A stretch of 37,619 bases of DNA, from contig JBCCEV010000020.1 of the NCBI GenBank assembly GCA_039030125.1, forward strand, positions 1 to 37,619. The letters are read 5' to 3'. The stretch is from JBCCEV01 sp039030125. Lineage in GTDB: Bacteria > Pseudomonadota > Gammaproteobacteria > Ga0077536. The translations under genes and the position numbers were made by a program. The first letter of the stretch is position 1; the number at the start of each line of letters is the position of its first letter. Positions 25,062-32,262 of the stretch are shown here, one piece after another. Under the pieces are notes generated by a model. It saw nothing but the letters and a program-made list of their open reading frames with translations, was not told the DNA's origin and did no database searches.

Positions 25062-25775
25062 CTAACTAATGCTCGCCAGGTAGGCCGCTTCCAGATCCTC
25101 GGCGCCAGTGTCCTCTAACAACATCTCTGGCGTGCCGTCAAAATGCAAAAGGCCCTTGTTCAACACCGCGATGCGATCGCAAAGCGCGTCGATGTCAATC
25201 AATAAATGGGTACTAAAAAAAAGCGTTATGCCGTCCGCGGCAAGCGCCCCCAAACGTGATTTGAAAGCCGACCTCGCCCGCGGATCAAGGCCGCTCATCG
25301 GTTCATCGAGGACTAAAATTTTAGGTCTTGGCAGCAAACACGCGATCAACCCAAGCTTTTGTCCCATACCTTTGGAGTAATCGCGCGCGTGGCGGTCAAG
25401 GGCGAGAGGATCAAGATCGAGCGCGACTGCTTCCCTGGCTGCGCGTTCGCGATCGTAATGAACCCCATGCAGTTCACACAGATGGTGCAAAACCTCATGC
25501 CCGGTCGCAAACGGGGGCGGCACGAAGCGTTCGGCCAGATAGGTCAAGTGGCGCCTCGACCTGGGCCGCAGATGATCTTCTCCAAAGATCGTTATACGGC
25601 CCGCATCGGGGCGATTCAAATCCAACAGCGCGCGGATCAGTGTGGTCTTGCCCGCGCCGTTGATCCCGACTAGGCCGACGGTCTCACCGGCCGCCACCGT
25701 CAGCGAGACGCCCTTCAATACCGCTTGCTCGCCAAAGGATTTTTTAACATTGTCGAAAAGTATCGCTTGCGACAA
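25062..25775 (-). CDS. ABC transporter ATP-binding protein
   Basis: A 237-residue ABC ATPase of the ABC-2/CcmA-like export type. Walker A is GINGAGKT (residues 37–44), the signature segment is YSKGMGQKLGL, Walker B is ILVLDEPMSGLDP, and the H-loop is FFSTHLL. The start is TTG at 25775; the frame offers no ATG upstream. The nearest permease, at 28815–29594, is 3 kb away on the same strand with other genes between, so pairing is plausible but not shown. The palindromic terminator of the prepilin gene sits just upstream. Confidence 0.93.
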   Translation of the reverse strand: MSQAILFDNVKKSFGEQAVLKGVSLTVAAGETVGLVGINGAGKTTLIRALLDLNRPDAGRITIFGEDHLRPRSRRHLTYLAERFVPPPFATGHEVLHHLCELHGVHYDRERAAREAVALDLDPLALDRHARDYSKGMGQKLGLIACLLPRPKILVLDEPMSGLDPRARSAFKSRLGALAADGITLFFSTHLLIDIDALCDRIAVLNKGLLHFDGTPEMLLEDTGAEDLEAAYLASIS

Positions 25776-25810
25776 ATTGGCTGCTCGTTTTTCCAGCGAT
25801 TATAAAAAAG

Positions 25811-25834
25811 AAAAGCCCGCTTAAGCGGGCTTTT
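25811..25834. terminator. Bidirectional intrinsic terminator
   Basis: A perfect 24-base palindrome with arms AAAAGCCCGCTT and its complement, flanked by A/T runs on both sides. It lies 23 bases beyond the prepilin stop (25858) and upstream of the ABC ATPase. It should end prepilin transcription and work in both directions. Confidence 0.85.
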
Positions 25835-25857
25835 CTCGCATGGTGATGTCTCTCAAG

Positions 25858-26559
25858 TTAGTAGAGATAAACGCCGTTGCAAAGTTGCTGGTTGGTTTCG
25901 ATGTCCCAGATAGCCGGGGACGGCGTGGTATTGATACAGTCGGCGCTAGATTGCCCAACGGTATTGAAGTCGGCACCGCTGGTCAGAGCGTGGCGCAGTA
26001 CGCCGGTTTGGGGAAGACCATCATCAATCTTACGGTCAAGCTCCGCTAAGACGTTCACCGGGATCCCTGAGCCGAGCACCAAGTTTAATTTTTCGGCGGG
26101 GCTGGGATCGTCGTAGTCATCGTTGAAGTAGAGCATCAAGAAACCATTGAACGCGTTCCGCGGTGCTTTATCGGTTTCGTCAGCAGCGGGTTGCCCGGTG
26201 CCGCCGATATAGTTGCCTTGAATAAACCCGGACTTGGACAAATGCTCCCAAAGCGCTAGGCCTTCGTCCCACGGGTCGGCACTGTCGAGACGGCCGCTCG
26301 CATCGCCGCCGGTATTGACGCCCGGTATTGATTGCACAGCGTTGGCCTGAGTCCAGTCACCTGGAACCTGGCGATAACGATCGATAAATCCGTAGTACGC
26401 CGCTTGCACGCCGCTGTTTTGGTCGGCGATATTTCGCACCCGTGCACTCGTAATGAGTTCCTGGCCTTTTAGGATGCCGCCTAGCAGCAGGCCGATAATT
26501 ACAAGTACGATGGCCATTTCAACGAGGGTAAAGCCGCGCTGATTGCTAATTCTTTTCAT
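25858..26559 (-). CDS. Type IV prepilin-like protein
   Basis: A 233-residue prepilin. The leader MKRISNQRG is followed by FTLVEMAIVLVIIGLLLGG: Gly at -1, Phe at +1 and Glu at +5 are the signature for prepilin peptidase cleavage and N-methylation. A long hydrophobic helix (about residues 9–32) leads into a globular domain with two cysteines near the C-terminus (DCINTT, QLCNGVYLY), the usual D-region disulfide. An AGGA precedes the ATG at 26559. A candidate sigma-54 promoter is upstream and a strong terminator follows, so it is monocistronic like many major pilins. It lies 5 kb from the assembly operon. Size is large for a major pilin; a minor pilin/pseudopilin is possible. Confidence 0.9.
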   Translation of the reverse strand: MKRISNQRGFTLVEMAIVLVIIGLLLGGILKGQELITSARVRNIADQNSGVQAAYYGFIDRYRQVPGDWTQANAVQSIPGVNTGGDASGRLDSADPWDEGLALWEHLSKSGFIQGNYIGGTGQPAADETDKAPRNAFNGFLMLYFNDDYDDPSPAEKLNLVLGSGIPVNVLAELDRKIDDGLPQTGVLRHALTSGADFNTVGQSSADCINTTPSPAIWDIETNQQLCNGVYLY

Positions 26560-26600
26560 CTCATCAATCCTTCATTGATTCGCATGGATGGTTACTTCTG

Positions 26601-26616
26601 TGCATCGCGCATGCCA
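26601..26616 (-). promoter_or_regulatory. Candidate sigma-54 promoter of the prepilin gene
   Basis: On the minus strand TGGCATGCGCGATGCA has GG and GC exactly ten bases apart, the -24/-12 rule for RpoN promoters, with two mismatches to the usual consensus. Transcription would start near 26590, giving a leader of about 30 bases to the ATG at 26559. Pilin genes of many gammaproteobacteria are RpoN-dependent. Confidence 0.5.
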
Positions 26617-26690
26617 AAAACTTTAACTACCTGATAATTCTGAGGTTTCTCTCAAAAGACCCCGTTTTGGGTTCGTTGGATCCCCGACGA

Positions 26691-26708
26691 TTGTCGAAAT
26701 ATCGACAA
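26691..26708. promoter_or_regulatory. 18-base dyad TTGTCGA-N4-TCGACAA
   Basis: TTGTCGAAATATCGACAA has perfect seven-base arms. It lies between the divergent prepilin and cyclase genes, about 85 bases upstream of the presumed prepilin start site and 70 bases before the cyclase GTG. It could be an activator or repressor site serving either gene. Confidence 0.45.
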
Positions 26709-26776
26709 CAATGTGACGAGATCTCGGATAATCGGAGCTCGAATACCTCATCTAAATCAATGACCTGATAACGTCT

Positions 26777-28081
26777 GTGCAATTGCAAGCGATTAATCGC
26801 GCATCAATGGCGCGCTCTTTCGGGATCCTGTTGGTGTTCGCTGTTTTCGTAGCGAACAGCCTCGGCATTCTTGACGTCAGACTGCTGATGGAAATGGACC
26901 TGGGCGTCCACCAGGCACTCGCGAAGGAACTCGCGTTCGGCCGGATCCCCCCTCAGCTCTTGCGGCCCGACTATGTCAGTTTCTTGATAACCGGCGCCGT
27001 GTTGGCCATTTTTCTGCCCCTACTGACGCCCATCGGCGCCTCATTATTAACGGTCTCGACGGCGATCCCCGCATTCTATGTGGCTTATGCCTACCCCATA
27101 CCACCGCCCATTATTTCGCTCGAATACGCGCTGCTCATGATCCTCGTGCTGTTCTCCGTTAACGTGTTGATGAGTTACTTCGCCGAGACCCATGAGCGGC
27201 AAAAAATCATCTCGGCGTTTGGTCAGTACGTGCCACCGGCCGTCGTTGAGGTTATTGGACGCGACCCAAAATTGTTCTCGATGCGTGGCGAATCGCGCGA
27301 GATGACGGTGATGTTCTCGGATCTCAAAGACTTCACCGGAATATCGGAAAAGCTATCTCCGCAAGAACTCGCCGACATGCTCAACCATTACTTAACTGCG
27401 ATGACCGATGTCTTGCATCGGCATGGGGCCACGATCGATAAATACATTGGGGACGCTATCGTCGCCTTTTGGGGTGCCCCGATCGAGCAAGCCGATCATG
27501 CCGAGCGTGCTGTCGCCGCGGCAATCGAAATGCAGCAAAGCCTGGCAGAACTTAGAAAGACATTTAGAGCGCGGGGCTGGCCGGAACTTGAAATGGGGAT
27601 CGGTATCAATTCTGGCGTGATGAATGTCGGCAACATGGGCTCTCGCTATCGGGTTGCTTACACGGTCATGGGCGACGCGGTGAACATCGCCGCGCGTTTG
27701 GAAACGCTGACCCGACTCTACAACATTGGGATCCTGATCACCGACGCCACCCGAATAAAATTACCGACACCGCTGATCCGCGAAATTGATCACGTCATAG
27801 TCAAGGGCAAAGACGAACCGACGCGGTTGTACGAACCTTTATCCGAACGCTCGCCCAATGCCGATCCTGAACGCCTGGTTGCGCACGAAAGCGCACTCAG
27901 TTCGTATTACAAAGGTCATTGGGAACAAGCGGCCAGAGATTTTCGCGCCTTGCGGAACGACGCCGACGCGGATTACTACGGTGCATTATTGGAACGTATG
28001 GAGACGCCGGGGCAACGCGTCCCAGAAAGCTGGGGCGGTGTTATTCGCTTCGGCTCGGAGCTTCACTACACGTTTAATTGA
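26777..28081 (+). CDS. Membrane class III adenylate/guanylate cyclase lacking CHASE2
   Basis: A 434-residue cyclase. Hydrophobic helices at about residues 14–32, 67–88, 90–108 and 115–135 lead to a linker (ETHERQKIISAFGQYVPPAVVEVI) and a class III catalytic domain (about 170–345). Metal-binding aspartates are D182 in MFSDLKDFTG and D226 in IGDAIVAFWG; the transition-state Asn and Arg are in VMGDAVNIAARLE. The N-terminus resembles the start and end of CHASE2-type cyclases, but the ectodomain between helix 1 and helix 2 is only some 30 residues. A C-terminal tail has a TPR-like segment (ALSSYYKGHWEQAARDFRAL). The GTG at 26777 is the first start; ATG 26807 is an alternative. ATP is the likely substrate, supported by the nearby crp gene, but GTP cannot be excluded. 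Confidence 0.88.
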   Translation: MQLQAINRASMARSFGILLVFAVFVANSLGILDVRLLMEMDLGVHQALAKELAFGRIPPQLLRPDYVSFLITGAVLAIFLPLLTPIGASLLTVSTAIPAFYVAYAYPIPPPIISLEYALLMILVLFSVNVLMSYFAETHERQKIISAFGQYVPPAVVEVIGRDPKLFSMRGESREMTVMFSDLKDFTGISEKLSPQELADMLNHYLTAMTDVLHRHGATIDKYIGDAIVAFWGAPIEQADHAERAVAAAIEMQQSLAELRKTFRARGWPELEMGIGINSGVMNVGNMGSRYRVAYTVMGDAVNIAARLETLTRLYNIGILITDATRIKLPTPLIREIDHVIVKGKDEPTRLYEPLSERSPNADPERLVAHESALSSYYKGHWEQAARDFRALRNDADADYYGALLERMETPGQRVPESWGGVIRFGSELHYTFN

Positions 28082-28088
28082 GCTACGG

Positions 28089-28808
28089 CTAGCGCTCGCC
28101 GCTCGCGATTTTCTCTTCGAGTTCGGCCAAACGCTGTGATAAAAACCACTGCTCGTGCTCATCGGTTATCTCACCGCTTTCAAGCAGCCCTCCAATAATG
28201 ACTTTCGAAGCCTCCAATTGGCCCATGTCTTCGAGGACGAAAATTCTCATCTGTCTGGCCCAATTTGGAATATCTTCCACGGTCTCAGCCGCGGCGAGAG
28301 TTTCTGCCAAACTCAGTGCGAGCGGCAGATCTTCAAGTCGATGTTTCGCGACATAGATGGCCTGGGTCATCCAGCGCCAGCGGCGCTCGGGTAAATCGAT
28401 AAATTCGCGCTCGATAAACGCTAACATCTTGCGCTGGCGTTTCGGATCCGGAACCTCGGCATAGAGGCGGCTGGCCGCCAATAGGGGATATTGGAAATCA
28501 GCATCCAAGGCCAACATCAGCGCTAACCAATCGATGACGTCGTCATAGTCAAGCTGCTTAAATGGAATGCTGATCCCAGGTTGATTATCAAACGCCTGCA
28601 GCCACAACATCATCGCCCTGGCCAACAGCTCCGGTTCGCCTAGGGAGAGCGCTTGAGCTGCCGCTCGCGGCGGCACGTTGGGTAATGACTCGGCATTGGC
28701 TTGCGGTGCCGGGCGCATTTGAACGATCGCGATTTGTGCCACGAGAATTAGCGCGCCGACGACGATCACAACATTCGGGACCGCCGTTACTTTGCGTTCG
28801 TCTTTCAT
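28089..28808 (-). CDS. Membrane-anchored helical protein linked to ABC permease
   Basis: A 239-residue protein with one N-terminal helix (about residues 11–29, VVIVVGALILVAQIAIV) and an all-helical, TPR-like domain outside (ALSLGEPELLARAMMLWLQAF, YPLLAASRLYAEVPD, LALSLAETLAAAE). I do not recognise a named family. The ATG at 28808 lies six bases downstream of the permease stop, so the two form an operon and the protein is probably an accessory factor of that transporter. It ends seven bases from the convergent cyclase gene. Confidence 0.75.
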   Translation of the reverse strand: MKDERKVTAVPNVVIVVGALILVAQIAIVQMRPAPQANAESLPNVPPRAAAQALSLGEPELLARAMMLWLQAFDNQPGISIPFKQLDYDDVIDWLALMLALDADFQYPLLAASRLYAEVPDPKRQRKMLAFIEREFIDLPERRWRWMTQAIYVAKHRLEDLPLALSLAETLAAAETVEDIPNWARQMRIFVLEDMGQLEASKVIIGGLLESGEITDEHEQWFLSQRLAELEEKIASGER

Positions 28809-28814
28809 CTTGAG

Positions 28815-29594
28815 CTAGAGGTTTCGCCGATGCAGATCGAATAATCCAGCGAACGCGAGCAAGGCAGCGTAAACCAACGCTTCCAGTATCAAAATCAATA
28901 TCGATGACAACTCAAGCGGTCCGTCGAGCAAACCCACGGACGCAAAGTGATTCAGCCCTGGCAACACATAACTCAAACCACTGACGAGCTCGGCAATCAC
29001 CTGAGACGACAAGGCACTGGTATCCACCGTGGGCCCGTGGCTCATTAGCGCGATTGATTCGATACTCCTGGACAGCAAATAAAATGCCGCCACTGCCGCC
29101 AGCGCCAATGGCACATTGGTGAACGTGATCACACAGGTCAGCGTGGCGGCGACAACGATGGCCAATTCCGCGAGTAGCGTGATCGCCCAAGCAATGACGT
29201 TCCCCAACGGCGCGAAGAAGAACAACGGCAAAGCAACGATCGCGGTGACCACCAAGGCGCTAGACCAAAGCCCGGCGAGCTTCCCCAGGAACCACCATGT
29301 CCTCGATAGCGGTCGCGAGAAGATCAAATCGATTTGCCGATGTTCAAACTCTCGAACCAAATTCGATGCGATGAATAGCGTAACGATAAAAACCAAGCCT
29401 AAGCGGGCAAAGGCCGCGTAGAACCCTACGCGATAGCTCGAACTGTCGGTTATAGCTAAGCTCGCAAGAAACTCGGCGATTAACAGACACCCGAGCGCGA
29501 CAGCGAATCCCAGCCAGAAAAAGTTGGTGCGGCGCGCCTCTAGACGCGTGAAACGAGATACGCTCAGTGCCGCCGCTATCGGAGAGTCCTGCAT
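28815..29594 (-). CDS. ABC-2 type transporter permease
   Basis: A 259-residue membrane protein with about six helices. After a short N-terminal stretch (SRFTRLEARRTNFFWLGFAVAL), helices appear at about 25–45, 55–85, 110–130, 135–165, 185–205 and 225–250. REFEHRQIDLIFSRPLSRTWWFLGKLAGL after helix 2 is the typical cytoplasmic coupling segment of ABC-2 permeases related to NosY/CcmB-type proteins. I chose the ATG at 29594; the frame extends to a TTG at 29738 but that would overlap the divergent kinase gene and adds no family-like sequence. The ATPase is not adjacent; the one at 25062–25775 is the only candidate here. Confidence 0.82.
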   Translation of the reverse strand: MQDSPIAAALSVSRFTRLEARRTNFFWLGFAVALGCLLIAEFLASLAITDSSSYRVGFYAAFARLGLVFIVTLFIASNLVREFEHRQIDLIFSRPLSRTWWFLGKLAGLWSSALVVTAIVALPLFFFAPLGNVIAWAITLLAELAIVVAATLTCVITFTNVPLALAAVAAFYLLSRSIESIALMSHGPTVDTSALSSQVIAELVSGLSYVLPGLNHFASVGLLDGPLELSSILILILEALVYAALLAFAGLFDLHRRNL

Positions 29595-29665
29595 TGCTTC
29601 GAACTTTAATTTAAGGTTGGGGTAATGGCGCGCAATAGGCGTAGTATATCGCTGGAAGTTAACGA

Positions 29666-31387
29666 GTGGCTGCTGCAAAACACATACTGACCTCAGCAAA
29701 ATTTCTTGACCGCCGACACGAACACGTGTTGCTGGCAACGATGCTGATCGTTCTCCACCTGGCGATCAATGCAGGTCCCGGTTCACCGATCGGCACGTCC
29801 ATGATGATGGCCCATCTGGGGTTGTTCTTTCTCTGGCAACCGATATGGCAGCGCGACCAGCAGCTTGATTTTCAAGGACTCGTTTTTGTCGCCATTCTGC
29901 TCGGCGCAATGTTGTTCGCTGGCGGCTGGTGGGCAACATTTGGCTGGCTGGTTGCACTGATTGGTATCGTGGCGGGGAGTTCCTTCTCTACCCGCCGTGA
30001 GAGCACGGTCTATCAGGTAACGCTCGCGATTCTGGTTTCCGAATTGTTGGTGTTTTGCACCCCGACCCTCTTTCTCGAACATCAACTAGATCGGGATATC
30101 CGGCAACTGTTTACGATCGGTTTATTCGCACCACCGATCCTATTGCTACTCTTCCCCACACAAGCCACGCTGCAACCGCGCGATCCCTTTCCGGTCGATG
30201 TGTTTCGCGGCATCACCTTTGCGCTAATGACTGCGCTGATGGCGATTTTCAGTGTTTTGATCACCTATCGATTTGCCTTCGACTACATCACCTCTTTGGT
30301 GATCACCCTCATCGCGCTAGGAGGCTTTTTATTGCTTTTAAGCTACATCGCCACGCCGAGCAGCCGTAACCTCGGCGTGCGAACGCTGTGGGAACGATCA
30401 ATTCTCAATATCGGGACGCCATTTGAGGCGTGGCTCGCCAACATCGCCAATCTTGCCGGACGCCAAAGCTCGGCGGAGGATTTTCTGCGAGCCGCCGCTG
30501 ATGAACTTGCGGCGTTGCCGTGGGTGTCTGGGGTGCAATGGGAAAGCGGCGGTTTAAGCGAGATGTCGGGCGACAAAGGCCGTTTTGAAACCACGATAAG
30601 AGTGGGAAACTTAAGCGCGACAATCTTCGCCGAGCGCCATTTCTCAAGCCAACTGATGCTGCACTCACATTTGCTGGTGCAGGTTTTAAATCACTTTTAC
30701 AACGCCAAACAACGCGAGGAGGAGCAAGCGGCGGAAGCGCATTTGAAAGCCGTTCATGAAACAGGCGCGCGAGTAACCCATGACATCAAAAATCTTTTGC
30801 AATCGATGCATGGACTCACTAGCGCGTTGATGAGTGAGCGACCCGACGACGAGCGACGCGGCAGCTTAACGCTCTTGAAACGCCAGCTCCCGCGGATCAG
30901 CCAACGTCTGCAGGTGGCGCTCGATAAATTGCAAAGCCCAGGCGATGACCGCATTGGTGACTTTCAAACGATTGGCGATTGGTGGCAAACCGCGAGCGAG
31001 GGGATCAGCGATCCCAGTGTACGCTTTGACGCTGACCTTCAAGATCCCTCCATTAGAATTCCGCGCGACCTCTTTGATAGCGCGCTTGAAAACGCGCTCG
31101 AGAATGCCCGGGCCAAAGTCCGCAATGACAGAGCACGGTCTATTGCGATCAACCTAGTAGCGCAGGGTGAGCGCCTGGAGCTCAGTGTGCGCGATGATGG
31201 CGAGGCCATATCGGCCGCGCTGACCAAACGCTTGTTTGAAAAACCCGTGGAGTCGGCGGACGGATTAGGGATCGGCCTTTATCAAATTACGCGTTTCGCG
31301 GACCAACTCGGCTATCGGTTTTTCTTGGCCGACAACCGCGATGGCGAGGTGTGCTTCAAGTTGGTCAGAGAAAGCACCCCGGCCTAA
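29666..31387 (+). CDS. Membrane sensor histidine kinase (orphan)
   Basis: A 573-residue kinase. About seven hydrophobic helices occupy residues 20–230, then a linker, a dimerisation/phosphoacceptor segment with H372 in VTHDIKNLLQSMHGL, and an ATP-binding domain with the N-box SALENALENARAK, a G1-like VRDDGEAI and the G2 loop GLGIGLYQ. The start is GTG at 29666 with GGAAG upstream. It is divergent from the ABC permease over 71 bases and ends six bases from the convergent prepilin gene at 31394. No response regulator is encoded in the window. Its position inside the pilus region suggests control of pilus or transporter genes, possibly with a sigma-54 activator located elsewhere; this is inference. 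Confidence 0.88.
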   Translation: MAAAKHILTSAKFLDRRHEHVLLATMLIVLHLAINAGPGSPIGTSMMMAHLGLFFLWQPIWQRDQQLDFQGLVFVAILLGAMLFAGGWWATFGWLVALIGIVAGSSFSTRRESTVYQVTLAILVSELLVFCTPTLFLEHQLDRDIRQLFTIGLFAPPILLLLFPTQATLQPRDPFPVDVFRGITFALMTALMAIFSVLITYRFAFDYITSLVITLIALGGFLLLLSYIATPSSRNLGVRTLWERSILNIGTPFEAWLANIANLAGRQSSAEDFLRAAADELAALPWVSGVQWESGGLSEMSGDKGRFETTIRVGNLSATIFAERHFSSQLMLHSHLLVQVLNHFYNAKQREEEQAAEAHLKAVHETGARVTHDIKNLLQSMHGLTSALMSERPDDERRGSLTLLKRQLPRISQRLQVALDKLQSPGDDRIGDFQTIGDWWQTASEGISDPSVRFDADLQDPSIRIPRDLFDSALENALENARAKVRNDRARSIAINLVAQGERLELSVRDDGEAISAALTKRLFEKPVESADGLGIGLYQITRFADQLGYRFFLADNRDGEVCFKLVRESTPA

Positions 31388-31393
31388 GCAGAA

Positions 31394-32260
31394 CTAGGGC
31401 AACTGCCCGGCTTGAACCATCCGGCCGTTCAATACGGTTCGGGAGATTCGAAGAACCAAATCGTCGAATTCACACAGCGGGGCGGTTTCATCTGCATCAT
31501 CCGCGCAACCAGTTTGATCGACGGAATAGATGCGGTCGAAAAAAAAGCGGTCGCCATCTGTGTTCTCGATTTCATCGAGGTTTGATATCGGTACAGCGGG
31601 GCGTGCGATACCCTCGACGCTAGTTGCTCCGTAGCTATTTTTGCCGTGCGAAAGGATGAGCCCGACCACATTGGCACCGTTATTCGGCGACGTAATGACC
31701 GCTTTACCTTCGATGACGCCTGCGGTGCCTGAATCGTCGCCGCGCGAACTCACCTCAAAGTTTCCCGTGGCGCAAAGATCGAACTCCCCGTCGTTCTCGG
31801 CAATTCCCGCAGGTGCTAAATCGCCGTCGTTGTCTACGACGTCGCCATCACACGCGGCGTTTTGCGCAGCCCATGTGTATTGTGTACCCCGAACCGCATA
31901 TAAAAATCGATTTCCCCCCGCGTCGCCGCTTTGGCCAAAACCGATTTCGTTCCATGGCAGCCAGCCGACATTGTTCGTGCAGACTGCGTCCGCGTACAAC
32001 CCCAAATTAGTGGCATCATAAGGATCTGGGTCAGGTATTCCATTACCGGTCGTATCCGGGCACGGTAATCGGCCATTGGTTAGCGCGTATCCGTAGAGGG
32101 CATCACTGATCGTTGCCATCGAAACAAGCGTTTCCTTCCTTTTGGCCGCCTCCAGCTGTACCGCTACCGGACCAACCAAACCAGCGATTAACATGCCGAT
32201 TATGAACAGCACGATCGCCATTTCGATCAGCGTAAAACCCGATTTTTTTGGGGAAGGCAG
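31394..32260 (-). CDS. Prepilin-like protein with RLPCPD motif, probable CTG start
   Basis: A prepilin/pseudopilin of 288 residues if started at CTG 32260. The reading gives a short leader PSPKKSG followed by FTLIEMAIVLFIIGMLIAG, with Gly -1, Phe +1 and Glu +5. The first ATG (32221) falls inside this signature and would remove the cleavage site, and no ATG, GTG or TTG exists between the upstream TAA and that ATG. AGGA lies about eight bases before the CTG. The exported domain contains GRLPCPDTTGNGIPDPD, WLPWNEIGF, and several cysteines (VCTN, ACDGD, LCATG, GCADD, LCEFD). It is the last gene of the pilus-like operon, two bases after the 624-residue protein gene. Possible role: minor pilin or tip protein. 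Confidence 0.82.
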   Translation of the reverse strand: MPSPKKSGFTLIEMAIVLFIIGMLIAGLVGPVAVQLEAAKRKETLVSMATISDALYGYALTNGRLPCPDTTGNGIPDPDPYDATNLGLYADAVCTNNVGWLPWNEIGFGQSGDAGGNRFLYAVRGTQYTWAAQNAACDGDVVDNDGDLAPAGIAENDGEFDLCATGNFEVSSRGDDSGTAGVIEGKAVITSPNNGANVVGLILSHGKNSYGATSVEGIARPAVPISNLDEIENTDGDRFFFDRIYSVDQTGCADDADETAPLCEFDDLVLRISRTVLNGRMVQAGQLP

Positions 32261-32262
32261 GG

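Noticed and set aside
26711..26730. TGTGACGAGATCTCGG as a Crp site for the cyclase gene
   Set aside because: The right half-site is a poor match to TCACA, so it was not listed as a feature.
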